A stretch of DNA of 8,003 bases from an uncultured Porphyromonadaceae bacterium (GCA_947176615.1 CAMWRO010000129.1:1-8003), one strand, 5' to 3'. Shown: positions 1 to 7,428, counted from the stretch's first letter. Numbers and translations: made by a program. Notes: a model not told the origin generated them from the sequence alone.

Positions 1-692
1 TGGAACGACACATTTCCCGGGGTGAAGACGTAGCTGCCGTTGATGCCGCATGTGAGAATCAGCATCTTGAGGTTGTATTTGCCGAGCAGAATCCAGCATT
101 TGTCCTGAAGATCGATGCCGGGGTAGCCAAACATGCGGCTGACGGTCACGAGTTCTTCATCGTTGATTTTCAGAATATTGCAACGTGTCATCGAGTTGCA
201 TAGAATATCTTTGTTGAAGAATCCCTGACGGAGGTTAACGTCAAAGACAATCAGGCGGCTGTCGTCCTGCGGCATCGCGTCGAGGAAACGGTTGATGGTG
301 TTGCGTGACACGATGTTGCGCTGCGCGAGCGACCCGAAGCAGACTGCGCGGGTGCGCTCGGCGAGGTTTTCAAGGCGGGCGGTATAGGGGATGTTGTCCC
401 ATGCCACATTCTCCTTGATTTCATATTGCGGGATGCCGGCCTGATCGATTTCGACCTGCACGGTACCGGTCGGATAAGGCACGGTCTCGATGAGATGCCG
501 GAGTCCTTTCTGATTGAAATTTTCGATAATCTCGGCACCGAGAGCGTCGTCGCCCACCGCGCTGACCACGGCGCTGTCAAGGCCGAATTGTGACACATGA
601 TAAGCAAAATTGGCAGGCGCGCCACCGATTTTTTTACCTTCGGGAAGGACATCCCACAGGGCCTCGCCCATTCCTACAACTACATCTTTCAT
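1..692 (-). CDS. PfkB-family fructokinase, C-terminus cut by window edge
   Basis: Cytoplasmic sugar kinase of the ribokinase/PfkB family, most likely ATP:fructose phosphotransferase. It starts at the ATG at 690-692 (MKDVVVGMGEALWDVLPEG) and 230 residues are visible; family members are about 290-300. Seen: the N-terminal substrate-binding motif GGAPANFAYH (residues 23-32), the GD(D) segment near 47-49, DVNLR at 151-155, KINDEEL at 175-181, and TCGINGS at 214-220, which begins the nucleotide-binding half. The catalytic DTxGAGD motif should lie just beyond position 1 and cannot be checked. It is the last visible gene of the GH32-transporter-kinase operon, 27 bases after the transporter stop, preceded by an A-rich leader with no Shine-Dalgarno sequence. 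Fructose specificity is inferred from the GH32 neighbour and from the same gene order around B. theta BT1757; within PfkB, another ketose or sugar substrate is possible. There is no internal stop or frameshift. Confidence 0.9.
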   Translation of the reverse strand, partial: MKDVVVGMGEALWDVLPEGKKIGGAPANFAYHVSQFGLDSAVVSAVGDDALGAEIIENFNQKGLRHLIETVPYPTGTVQVEIDQAGIPQYEIKENVAWDNIPYTARLENLAERTRAVCFGSLAQRNIVSRNTINRFLDAMPQDDSRLIVFDVNLRQGFFNKDILCNSMTRCNILKINDEELVTVSRMFGYPGIDLQDKCWILLGKYNLKMLILTCGINGSYVFTPGNVSF

Positions 693-719
693 GATTTATA
701 GTTTTTTATCAGTTATCTG

Positions 720-1898
720 TTATTTGATTTTCAAGGTATAATACAGGAGGTAAGCCACTCCGGCGGTCATTACGGCGACTGCGCCTGCCTGCCCCATCGA
801 GTCGGCGGCATATCCCATCGCGAGGGGGAAAACCGTGCCGCCAAAAAGGCCCATAATCATCAGTCCCGACACCTCGTTTTTCTCATTGGGCGAGTCATTG
901 AGGGCCTGCGAGAAGATTACGGAGAACACATTGGAATTTCCGAACCCTATCATGCCGATGCCGATATAAAGGAGGGTCAGCGAGTGGGCGGCAAAGAGTA
1001 TCGCCACGGCGACAAGCATCAGCACGACGCTGAAACCGAAGAACTTGCGGGCCGAAACCGAGCGGAGGATGAATGCGCCGAGGAAACATCCGGCGGTGCG
1101 GAAGATGAAGTAGACGCTTGTCGCAAATCCGGCTTCTTCAAGCGGAAGGTGGAGACGCTCCATGATGATTTTGGGAGCTATCGTGTTGGTACCCACGTCG
1201 ATACCCACATGGCACATGATGCCGAGGAAACAGAGCAGAATGAAGGGGCGGCCGAGCAGACGCAGACACTCACCGATGCCCGATGCCTTGTCGGGACGCT
1301 CCTCCTCGATGGGGGTCGCGCCGAGAACCGCTACCGAGAGGAAGCTGATGACGGCATAGATGACAAAGAGGATGCGCCATCCGAGGCCGAAAGTCGGGAG
1401 GAAAGTCGTGGCTCCCCACGCGGCAATAATCGGGGCGAGGAACGAGGCGATTGCCTTGACAAACTGCCCGAAAGTGAGCGTCGACGCGAGACGGTCGCCG
1501 CTTATAAGATTGGTTACGAGCGGGTTGAGCGAAGTCTGCATGATCGCGTTGCCTATGCCGAGGAGCGAGAAGGCGGCGAGCATCGTCATGTAGCTGTCGC
1601 CGGTGACAGGGATGATGAGTGACAGCGCGGTAACGCCGAGGCTTATCAGGACTGTCTTTTTACGCCCGATGCGGTTCATCAGCATCCCGGTGGGCACCGA
1701 GAAAATCAGGAACCAGAAAAACACGAGCGAGGGGAAAAGGTTAGCCTGCGAGTCGGTCAGGCCGAGGTCTTTCTGTACATAGTTGGAGGCTGTGCCCACG
1801 AGGTCGACAAACCCCATAGCAAAGAAACACAGCATCACGGGAACCATCTGCATTAGCGAGCTTTTGCGCCCGGTGGGTATTGATTGCGTAGCGTCCAT
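720..1898 (-). CDS. MFS monosaccharide (probably fructose) importer, FucP/GluP-like
   Basis: Inner-membrane sugar importer of the major facilitator superfamily, resembling the fucose/glucose-galactose:H+ symporter group. The 392 residues contain about 12 hydrophobic segments in two halves split by a charged cytoplasmic loop (about 197-212, EEERPDKASG). The loop between helices 2 and 3 carries the MFS signature GMLMNRIGRKK (71-81). GIGNAIMQTSLNPLVTNL (114-131) resembles the Q...NP region of FucP-type carriers. I chose the ATG at 1896-1898, 8 bases after the GH32 stop. An in-frame TTG at 1908-1910 overlapping the GH32 TGA would add four residues (MIIN) and is the less likely start. Its position between an extracytoplasmic fructosidase and a fructokinase implies that it carries free fructose, matching the position of BT1758 in B. 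theta. Substrate and proton coupling are inferences. Confidence 0.9.
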   Translation of the reverse strand: MDATQSIPTGRKSSLMQMVPVMLCFFAMGFVDLVGTASNYVQKDLGLTDSQANLFPSLVFFWFLIFSVPTGMLMNRIGRKKTVLISLGVTALSLIIPVTGDSYMTMLAAFSLLGIGNAIMQTSLNPLVTNLISGDRLASTLTFGQFVKAIASFLAPIIAAWGATTFLPTFGLGWRILFVIYAVISFLSVAVLGATPIEEERPDKASGIGECLRLLGRPFILLCFLGIMCHVGIDVGTNTIAPKIIMERLHLPLEEAGFATSVYFIFRTAGCFLGAFILRSVSARKFFGFSVVLMLVAVAILFAAHSLTLLYIGIGMIGFGNSNVFSVIFSQALNDSPNEKNEVSGLMIMGLFGGTVFPLAMGYAADSMGQAGAVAVMTAGVAYLLYYTLKIK

Positions 1899-1906
1899 AT
1901 TGATAA

Positions 1907-3748
1907 TCAATTATTTGCGTTGAGAGAATAAATTTTGAGATTGCTGATGCGGGCGTTACCGCCTTCCGAGTCAATCGTGAGGGTCGAATAGGGAGCGGTC
2001 GGGAACACAAGGTTGGTCATCACGAAACGCCCGTCGTTGCCGAATGCCTCGATGCTCGACCTGTCGACAAAGATGCGCAGCGACACCTTGCCGTCATCCT
2101 CGCGTGTGGGGGCCACGGTTACTGCAGGGAAGTCCTGACTGAAGTCAGTGATACCGCTCTCGCGACGGTCCATCGAGAGGGTGCGTGCGGCCGCGTCGTA
2201 GGTCATCACCACTTTCTCGCCACCGGCGTTGGAAAGGGTCAGGCCGACCTTGTCGCTCTTGCGTGCATCGATGTCGAGCAAGATTTCACAGATGCCGTCG
2301 TTGGCGGCGGGAAGGGAGAATGTTTTGCCTTTCTTACCCACCGATGTCTTGGAGAGGTTTTTCACGAGACGGCCGCGCAGCGCGTCGACCTCGGGCGAGG
2401 GTGCCGACGAGAGATAGATGTCGCCGTCGGCACCTGTAAAGAGGGCCATGTCGCGGGGAAGAGTGTTGGCACTGCGGAACTGCATCGTCGGGACCTCGGC
2501 GGCATACTGCCAGTTGCTCATCCACCCGATTACCACACGCCGCCCGTCGGGGGCACCGCTCCAGCTGACGGTGGCGTAGTGGTCTTTGCCATAGTCCATC
2601 CACTTGGTGGGGACATTTCCTGCCGAATCAGTATCGGGGGTGAATGTCTTGCCGTCAAAATCGCCTGTGAAATACTGAGTCGCGCTGCCGCCGAAAGGCC
2701 CGCCGGGGTTGATGTTGCACAGGAGAACCCACTTGCGGGTGTCGCCGCCGTCGACGGGAAGTTCAAACAGGTCGGGGCACTCCCACACGCCGTCCTGACA
2801 GCCGAGACCGCTGCCAAACGCACTCTGCCGTGTCCACTCTTTCAAGTCGGGCGACGTGAAAACGAGCATTTCATGGTCGAGGGCATGGGCGAGCACGAGC
2901 ACCCACTGCCCCGACGGTTCGTGCCGGAACATATTGGGGTCACGCGCCTCGCTTTCAAGCGTCAGCACAGGGTTGCCGGGGTAGATTGTGAATGTCTTGC
3001 CATTGTCGCGGCTCCACGCGAGGCTCTGAATCTGGCTGACACCTGCCGAGGTGTAAAGGGAGATGACGGCATCCTTTCCGAAACCGGCCGTGTTGTCGCT
3101 GTCGACTACCGAGCTGCCGCTGAACACCGATCCGAGGCCGTTAGGCTCGATTGCGGCGGGATGATGGGTCCAGTTCACGAGGTCGGGCGACGACGAGTGT
3201 CCCCACGTCATGTTCTGCCACTTGGAGCCATAGGGGTTCCACTGATAGTAGAGATGCCACTCGCCATCCTTGTAAAACATGCCGTTGGGGTCGTTCATCC
3301 ACCCGTATTCGGGTGTGTGATGGAAAGCCGGGCGGTATTTTTCACGGTTGGCGGCGTCAAAACTGTCGGTCAGGCTGAAGTTTTTCCAGCAGGCGTCATC
3401 CTTGGCCTCGCGCACGGTCGCCCTGCCCTGTGATGTCACGATATTGAGCAGCACGTCGTGGCCTTCGTAGGCACTCAGGTCGAGCGGCACGAGGTAGTCG
3501 ACCTTAGACTTGGCGAGGCGCACATATATCGTCTTCTCAATCTTGCCGTCGACAAGCAGGTTGACGGTCGCGTCATCATTGGCCTCCTGAACGGGGAGCA
3601 TCAGATAGCGGCCGTCGCCGTTGACACGCACAAGGGTGTTGTTGACCCCGAGGTGGTTTATCTCGATACCGTCAGAAACTGCTGCCGCGGCTGATGCTGC
3701 CGAGACCGACAGCATTGCGGAAATCATTATTGATGCAAGAGTTTTCAT
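1907..3748 (-). CDS. Secreted GH32 fructosidase (levanase/inulinase/invertase family)
   Basis: Glycoside hydrolase family 32 enzyme that cleaves terminal or internal beta-fructosyl bonds in sucrose, fructo-oligosaccharides, inulin or levan. It has 613 residues. An N-terminal signal peptide (1 to about 20, ending SAASA) has no lipobox Cys, so the enzyme is probably periplasmic or released rather than a surface lipoprotein. Residues about 25-118 form an all-beta N-terminal domain like the one found before GH32 in many Bacteroidetes (DUF4980-like, from memory). The five-bladed propeller follows with all three active-site motifs: WMNDPNG (150-156, nucleophile D153), ARDPNMF (268-274, transition-state D270) and ECPDL (323-327, acid/base E323). 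The C-terminal beta-sandwich contains DRSSIEAFGNDG (562-573), typical of GH32C. It is first in the operon, with a -7 box about 33 bases upstream. Exo or endo mode and linkage preference cannot be read from sequence; the single-domain build without carbohydrate-binding modules suits an exo-acting fructosidase. Confidence 0.96.
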   Translation of the reverse strand: MKTLASIMISAMLSVSAASAAAAVSDGIEINHLGVNNTLVRVNGDGRYLMLPVQEANDDATVNLLVDGKIEKTIYVRLAKSKVDYLVPLDLSAYEGHDVLLNIVTSQGRATVREAKDDACWKNFSLTDSFDAANREKYRPAFHHTPEYGWMNDPNGMFYKDGEWHLYYQWNPYGSKWQNMTWGHSSSPDLVNWTHHPAAIEPNGLGSVFSGSSVVDSDNTAGFGKDAVISLYTSAGVSQIQSLAWSRDNGKTFTIYPGNPVLTLESEARDPNMFRHEPSGQWVLVLAHALDHEMLVFTSPDLKEWTRQSAFGSGLGCQDGVWECPDLFELPVDGGDTRKWVLLCNINPGGPFGGSATQYFTGDFDGKTFTPDTDSAGNVPTKWMDYGKDHYATVSWSGAPDGRRVVIGWMSNWQYAAEVPTMQFRSANTLPRDMALFTGADGDIYLSSAPSPEVDALRGRLVKNLSKTSVGKKGKTFSLPAANDGICEILLDIDARKSDKVGLTLSNAGGEKVVMTYDAAARTLSMDRRESGITDFSQDFPAVTVAPTREDDGKVSLRIFVDRSSIEAFGNDGRFVMTNLVFPTAPYSTLTIDSEGGNARISNLKIYSLNANN

Positions 3749-3780
3749 TTATATAAACAGGTGTTTTAGATTCGGTAGTG

Positions 3781-3788
3781 CAAAACTA
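3781..3788 (-). promoter_or_regulatory. Putative -7 promoter box of the GH32 operon
   Basis: On the minus strand this reads TAGTTTTG, an exact match to the Bacteroidetes primary sigma factor -7 consensus TAnnTTTG. Transcription would start around 3772-3776, giving a leader of about 25-28 bases before the GH32 ATG. I see no convincing TTTG at the -33 position; T-rich stretches lie there instead. A weak -33 element would fit an activator-dependent promoter. Confidence 0.55.
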
Positions 3789-3814
3789 ATATATAATTAA
3801 AAAAGGTGGGTATG

Positions 3815-3860
3815 AAAAATCGCGCAAACGCTGTCATAAATGTTGCATTGCGCGATTTTT
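3815..3860. promoter_or_regulatory. Inverted repeat between divergent promoters, candidate HTCS operator
   Basis: A perfect 13-bp inverted repeat: AAAAATCGCGCAA at 3815-3827 and its reverse complement TTGCGCGATTTTT at 3848-3860, with a 20-base spacer. The arm centres are 33 bp apart, about three helical turns, so both arms lie on one face of the DNA. The dyad lies roughly midway between two outward-facing -7 boxes, with arms ending about 27 and 35 bases upstream of them, where an AraC-type activator usually binds. A smaller nested inverted repeat, GTTGCA (3842-3847) / TGCAAC (3860-3865), surrounds the right arm. Binding by the adjacent HTCS, and hence shared control of the operon and its own gene, is an inference from position and symmetry. 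The A-tract/stem/T-tract shape could also act as a bidirectional terminator, but it lies upstream of both predicted start sites. Confidence 0.6.
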
Positions 3861-3895
3861 GCAACCAAACGCACTATTTTTCACAATATTATGTC

Positions 3896-3903
3896 TATCT
3901 TTG
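3896..3903 (+). promoter_or_regulatory. Putative -7 promoter box of the HTCS gene
   Basis: TATCTTTG is an exact match to TAnnTTTG. The start site would fall near 3908-3912, leaving a short leader of about 17-21 bases before the ATG at 3929. No good -33 TTTG is spaced correctly; the nearest TTTG (3858-3861) is too far upstream. Confidence 0.55.
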
Positions 3904-3928
3904 CCGGTGAAAATTTTGCATAGATATT

Positions 3929-6673
3929 ATGACCTCCAAAATTTACCGCCTTTTACTAATATCATTTTTTATAATTATCTCATCAGGTTGTAACGACGGA
4001 AAAGTCTACCGCATCGGTGTGTCTCAGTGCAGCCGTGACGACTGGCGTTCCAAGATGAACGACGAGATAAACCGCGAAATCATGTTTCATCCCGGCGCGA
4101 CAGTGGAAATCCGCTCGGCCGACGACAATAACGGGAAACAAATTGCCGACCTGCGCTATTTTGCCGACAACGGTTTTGACATCATTATCGTTGCGCCCAA
4201 CGAGGCCGACGCCATCACTCCCGTCGTGAAAGAGATATATGAACGCGGCATCCCTGTCATAGTTTTCGACCGCAACATCAACGGCGATACCTATACCGCC
4301 CGCATCGGGGTCGACGACGAGGGGATAGGCCGGTCGGCGGCACGATATGCGCTGCAGATGCTCGGAACCGGTGCCAAGGCAATCGAAATCTACGGACTGG
4401 CCGGTTCCACTCCGGCACAGGGACGCCACGAGGGATTTGCCGAGGCTTTCGCAGCCGGAGGCGGGTCGCTTGTCGGCACAGGATATGGCAACTGGAATCA
4501 TGACGAGGCGGCGGCCGTGGCCGACTCGCTCCTGAACCTCTACCCCGACGTAGACCTGATTTATGCCCACAATGACCGCATGGCCATCGGAGCGTCGGAG
4601 GTTGCCGCCCGCAAAGGACTTGACAATATAAAGATTATCGGTATCGATGCCGCCCCCTCCATCGGCATCCGCGCCGTGGCCGACAGTGTCATCGACGCGA
4701 CCTTCCTCTACCCCACCGAGGGACACCGGCTCGTGCGCACAGCCTTGGCCGTGCTGAAAGGGGAACCGTTTGAGCGCAATGTGGTGATTCCCGCCTCGTC
4801 GGCTGTCGACCTGAGCAATGCCGACATACTGCTGCTGCAAAACGAGTCGCTCAACGAGGAGACATCCAAGATGCGGCAGCTCAAGTCACAGGTCGACGAC
4901 TATTGGGACAAGCACTCGGCGCAGACAACGCTGTTCTATGCCTCGATAGCCATCCTCGTGTTGCTCTGCGGAGTGTTGTTCCTGCTGCTGCGGGCATTCT
5001 GGCAGCGTCAGCGTCACCACCGCGTCCTCATGGAGCAGAACCGCCTTCTCGAACAGCAGCGCGACCTCGAAAAGTCGCTCAACGAGCAGCTTGCCGCCGC
5101 CACGCAGTCAAAGCTCGTGTTCTTCACCAATGTCTCCCACGACCTGCGCACACCGCTGACACTGATTTCCGAGCCGGTCGAGCAGCTCGCCGATGCCGAC
5201 AACCTGACCCCGCGCCAGCAGTCGATGATGCGTATCGCCCGCAAAAACGTGAAGATTCTGCACCGGCTAATCAATCAGATACTCGACTTCCGCAAATATG
5301 AAAACGGAAAACTGTCGCTCAACATGACCGAGGTCGATTTTGGCCGTCAGGCGGCCGAATGGGCCGAGTCGTTCCGCGACATCGCCGCAAAAAGAGGGTT
5401 GAAATTCAGGCTGGACATTCCTCAAGGGAAACCACTGAACATCGCGATAGATGTCGAGAAAATAGAGCGTGTGTTCTTCAACCTCATGTCCAACGCCATC
5501 AAGTACAACCGGCCCAACGGGTCGATAACCTTCACATGTGACAGCGACGGAACCACCCTCGTCTTCACCGTGGCCGACACCGGCGAGGGGATAAGCGCCG
5601 AAGACCTCGGCAACATATTCGAGCGGTTCTATCAGGTTGACCGCGTGCATCCCAACGGATCGGGAATCGGCCTGTCGCTTGCCAAGGCTTTTGCCGAGCT
5701 TCACGGCGGCGACATAACGGTCGAGAGCGAGCCGGGACGAGGCACAGTGTTCACCGTGGAGCTGCCCGTGACCCACGTTGCCGACAAGGCTGCCGAGACT
5801 GCGCCGTGTGGTATAACCGAAGGTGACGTGATGGCCGAGCTTGACGAGGTGGAGGTGCCTGTGGAGAGTTCCGACGACTCACGCCCGCTGCTGCTGGTCA
5901 TTGACGACAACGCCGACATTCTCAAACTCGTCACCACGATTCTCGGCGACGAGTACCGCACCATCACCGCCTCAAACGGCAAAGAGGGGCTGCGCATGGC
6001 GGCAAAATACACCCCCGACCTGATAATATGCGACGTGATGATGCCGGTCATGGACGGACTGGAATGCTGCCGCATGATAAAAAGCGAAGTCTCCACTTCC
6101 CACATCCCGGTGCTGATGCTGACCGCCTGCTCCCGCGACGAGCAGCGCGTTCAGGGATATGACAGCGGTGCCGACGGCTATGTGTCAAAGCCATTCAACA
6201 ACGCCGTTCTCAGGTCGCGCTGCCGCAGCCTGATCGAGAACCGCATGCGTGTCAAGCAATTGTGGGCATCACAAGGCACCGAAATAAAAAACAGTGAAGA
6301 TAACGAGGAACCGCGCACCCAATCGCGTCCCGTCGGGGAAATCGACAACGAGTTTTACAACCGTTTCCTCCTGCACTTCAAGGAGGTCATGAGCGACCCC
6401 GACGCAAGTGTCGACCTGCTTGCAGGGAAACTCGGACTGGGGCGGTCACAGTTCTACCGCAAGATAAAGGCACTGACCAACTACTCGCCGGTGGAACTGA
6501 TGCGCCGGCTGCGGCTGAAACAGGCCCGTCACCTGTTGACCACGACCGAAAAAAATATCAGCGAGATAGCCTACGAGGTGGGCTTTTCCTCCCCGGCCTA
6601 CTTCTCCAAGTGCTACCGCGAGGCGTTCAACGAAACCCCGACCGAGCTGCGCGAGCGGTTAGCGGCCAAGTGA
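3929..6673 (+). CDS. Hybrid two-component system regulator with periplasmic sugar-binding sensor
   Basis: A one-chain sensor kinase/response regulator (HTCS) of 914 residues, in the inner membrane. Domain order: signal or membrane N-terminus (about 6-19); type I periplasmic-binding-protein domain (about 26-290, with DDWR at 37-40 and VFDRN at 112-116), as in ribose/fructose binders; transmembrane helix (about 325-347); coiled coil (about 358-382); HisKA with H-box SHDLRTPL (phospho-acceptor H394); HATPase with N-box NLMSNAIKYN (508-517), DTGEGI (540-545) and GSGIGLSLAK (567-576); receiver (about 644-760) with acidic pair D649/D650, phospho-acceptor D692 in CDVMMP and K744; AraC-type DNA-binding domain (about 805-912). 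All catalytic residues are present, so it should be active. It is transcribed divergently from the fructan operon, and this architecture and context match BT1754, which binds fructose. The ligand here is inferred. The N-terminus contains an unusual SSGC lipobox-like sequence with C21. The 3' end overlaps the convergent membrane gene by 15 bases. Confidence 0.95.
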   Translation: MTSKIYRLLLISFFIIISSGCNDGKVYRIGVSQCSRDDWRSKMNDEINREIMFHPGATVEIRSADDNNGKQIADLRYFADNGFDIIIVAPNEADAITPVVKEIYERGIPVIVFDRNINGDTYTARIGVDDEGIGRSAARYALQMLGTGAKAIEIYGLAGSTPAQGRHEGFAEAFAAGGGSLVGTGYGNWNHDEAAAVADSLLNLYPDVDLIYAHNDRMAIGASEVAARKGLDNIKIIGIDAAPSIGIRAVADSVIDATFLYPTEGHRLVRTALAVLKGEPFERNVVIPASSAVDLSNADILLLQNESLNEETSKMRQLKSQVDDYWDKHSAQTTLFYASIAILVLLCGVLFLLLRAFWQRQRHHRVLMEQNRLLEQQRDLEKSLNEQLAAATQSKLVFFTNVSHDLRTPLTLISEPVEQLADADNLTPRQQSMMRIARKNVKILHRLINQILDFRKYENGKLSLNMTEVDFGRQAAEWAESFRDIAAKRGLKFRLDIPQGKPLNIAIDVEKIERVFFNLMSNAIKYNRPNGSITFTCDSDGTTLVFTVADTGEGISAEDLGNIFERFYQVDRVHPNGSGIGLSLAKAFAELHGGDITVESEPGRGTVFTVELPVTHVADKAAETAPCGITEGDVMAELDEVEVPVESSDDSRPLLLVIDDNADILKLVTTILGDEYRTITASNGKEGLRMAAKYTPDLIICDVMMPVMDGLECCRMIKSEVSTSHIPVLMLTACSRDEQRVQGYDSGADGYVSKPFNNAVLRSRCRSLIENRMRVKQLWASQGTEIKNSEDNEEPRTQSRPVGEIDNEFYNRFLLHFKEVMSDPDASVDLLAGKLGLGRSQFYRKIKALTNYSPVELMRRLRLKQARHLLTTTEKNISEIAYEVGFSSPAYFSKCYREAFNETPTELRERLAAK

Positions 6674-7324
6674 GGTGATGCGGTTCAGATTGGCGCGCGT
6701 CATGACCTTGCGGCTGAGAAACGACACCGCATAGCCGGTAAACACGGCGGCTATCAGTGTGCCCTCCCTCACCCCGTCAATCCGTCCGGCCATCAACACC
6801 GAGACAAGGACAGCCGACAGGACGAGCAGCACGTCGAAACACACTTTCAGCCGTCCGAAATCCTTGTTGTAGCGGCGCGAGGCATATTTTACGACACCCT
6901 CGGCACTCATGATGGCGACATTGGGTTTCAGTTCAAGCACCACACCGACCGACTGGAAAAGCAGTCCCACGGCCAAGATGGACAAGCATCCGGCATAACC
7001 CGACATGCCGACATCGGCCAACAGATGCATGTTCACGTCGATAAACGCGCCAAACAGGAAGGAGAACGGAATCTGTAACAGAATCTCAATCCTGTCCTTG
7101 CGTTCATTGTTTCCGCGAATGAGCAAAAACTGGATGAAAATGAGCAATACGTTGAAAAGGAAAGTAGCCGACCCCAGAGTCAGGGGGGTATTGATGCTGA
7201 CAACATAGTTAAGGCATGAGATGGGAGTGGTTCCCAACGAAGATTTTACAATAAGCACAATGCCGACGGACAAAAAATATAGTCCCAACACAAAAACCAG
7301 ATACCTTTTTAACAATCCTTTCAT
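6659..7324 (-). CDS. YczE/YyaS/YitT-like integral membrane protein
   Basis: A small polytopic inner-membrane protein of unknown function. From the ATG at 7322-7324 it has 221 residues with five or six hydrophobic segments (about 8-27, 52-70, 80-101, 109-130, 160-180, 188-204). The KSSLGTTPIS motif after the first helix (27-36) is the family hallmark (K/x-LGTxPIS/WD). It lacks the C-terminal soluble DUF2179 domain of true YitT proteins, so the YczE type fits better. The start is uncertain: an in-frame GTG at 7355-7357 would add 11 basic residues and has AGGAGG four bases upstream. I prefer the ATG because the family usually begins MK..KRYL just before helix 1. Its stop lies inside the 3' end of the HTCS gene, and it follows the acetyltransferase gene in the same direction after about 100 bases with its own likely promoter. 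No link to fructan use is evident. Confidence 0.8.
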   Translation of the reverse strand: MKGLLKRYLVFVLGLYFLSVGIVLIVKSSLGTTPISCLNYVVSINTPLTLGSATFLFNVLLIFIQFLLIRGNNERKDRIEILLQIPFSFLFGAFIDVNMHLLADVGMSGYAGCLSILAVGLLFQSVGVVLELKPNVAIMSAEGVVKYASRRYNKDFGRLKVCFDVLLVLSAVLVSVLMAGRIDGVREGTLIAAVFTGYAVSFLSRKVMTRANLNRITSLGR

Positions 7325-7361
7325 AACCTTATAAAAAAATCTTTTCCGAAACGCCACCGAT

Positions 7362-7367
7362 CCTCCT
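7362..7367 (-). promoter_or_regulatory. Shine-Dalgarno-like AGGAGG before an alternative GTG start
   Basis: On the minus strand AGGAGG is followed by ATCG and then a GTG (7355-7357) in frame with the YczE-like gene. Bacteroidales seldom depend on Shine-Dalgarno pairing and the 4-base spacer is short, so this may be chance. It is the only such sequence I noticed at a gene start in this window and bears on the choice between the GTG and the ATG at 7324. Confidence 0.35.
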
Positions 7368-7386
7368 CAGGTCAGTAACGCCGGTA

Positions 7387-7394
7387 CAAAGTTA
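7387..7394 (-). promoter_or_regulatory. Putative -7 promoter box of the YczE-like gene, proximal
   Basis: On the minus strand this reads TAACTTTG, an exact match to TAnnTTTG, followed by GTACCGG. It lies in the roughly 104-base gap after the acetyltransferase stop, with transcription starting near 7379-7382. That would give a leader of about 55 bases to the ATG at 7324, or about 22-25 bases to the GTG at 7357. No properly spaced -33 TTTG is seen. Confidence 0.5.
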
Positions 7395-7406
7395 CGAATA
7401 ATCGGG

Positions 7407-7414
7407 CAAAGGTA
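7407..7414 (-). promoter_or_regulatory. Second, distal -7-like box upstream of the YczE-like gene
   Basis: On the minus strand this reads TACCTTTG, also an exact match to TAnnTTTG, exactly 20 bases upstream of the proximal box and just after the acetyltransferase stop codon. It may be an alternative promoter or a chance match; the consensus is short. Confidence 0.3.
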
Positions 7415-7428
7415 TCTGATAACAAATG

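Noticed and set aside
984..1622. 212-codon open frame antisense to the MFS gene
   Set aside because: The translation is rich in Glu, Arg and Asp without any family motif, as expected from the complement of a GC-rich hydrophobic coding sequence. The opposite strand encodes a clear transporter.
2579..3433. 284-codon open frame antisense to GH32
   Set aside because: It lies wholly opposite the catalytic core of a well-supported GH32 gene, has no recognisable domain and has no promoter-like sequence of its own; it is a codon-bias shadow.
3815..3860. The inverted repeat as an intrinsic terminator
   Set aside because: It has an A-tract/stem/T-tract layout, but the 20-base loop is long and it lies upstream of both predicted start sites, so neither neighbouring transcript would cross it. 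An operator fits the position better.
3825..3872. Direct repeat CAAACGC (3825-3831 and 3866-3872)
   Set aside because: Only 7 bp and partly inside the inverted-repeat arm; it could be chance, and there is no third copy to support a binding site.
3886..3931. Direct repeat ATATTATG (3886-3893 and 3924-3931) reaching the HTCS start codon
   Set aside because: An 8-base AT-rich match in an AT-rich leader is easily chance, and one copy is constrained by the start codon.
3983..4840. 285-codon minus-strand open frame opposite the HTCS sensor domain
   Set aside because: It mirrors the sugar-binding domain of the HTCS, contains no known motif and is explained by GC-rich codon use on the coding strand.
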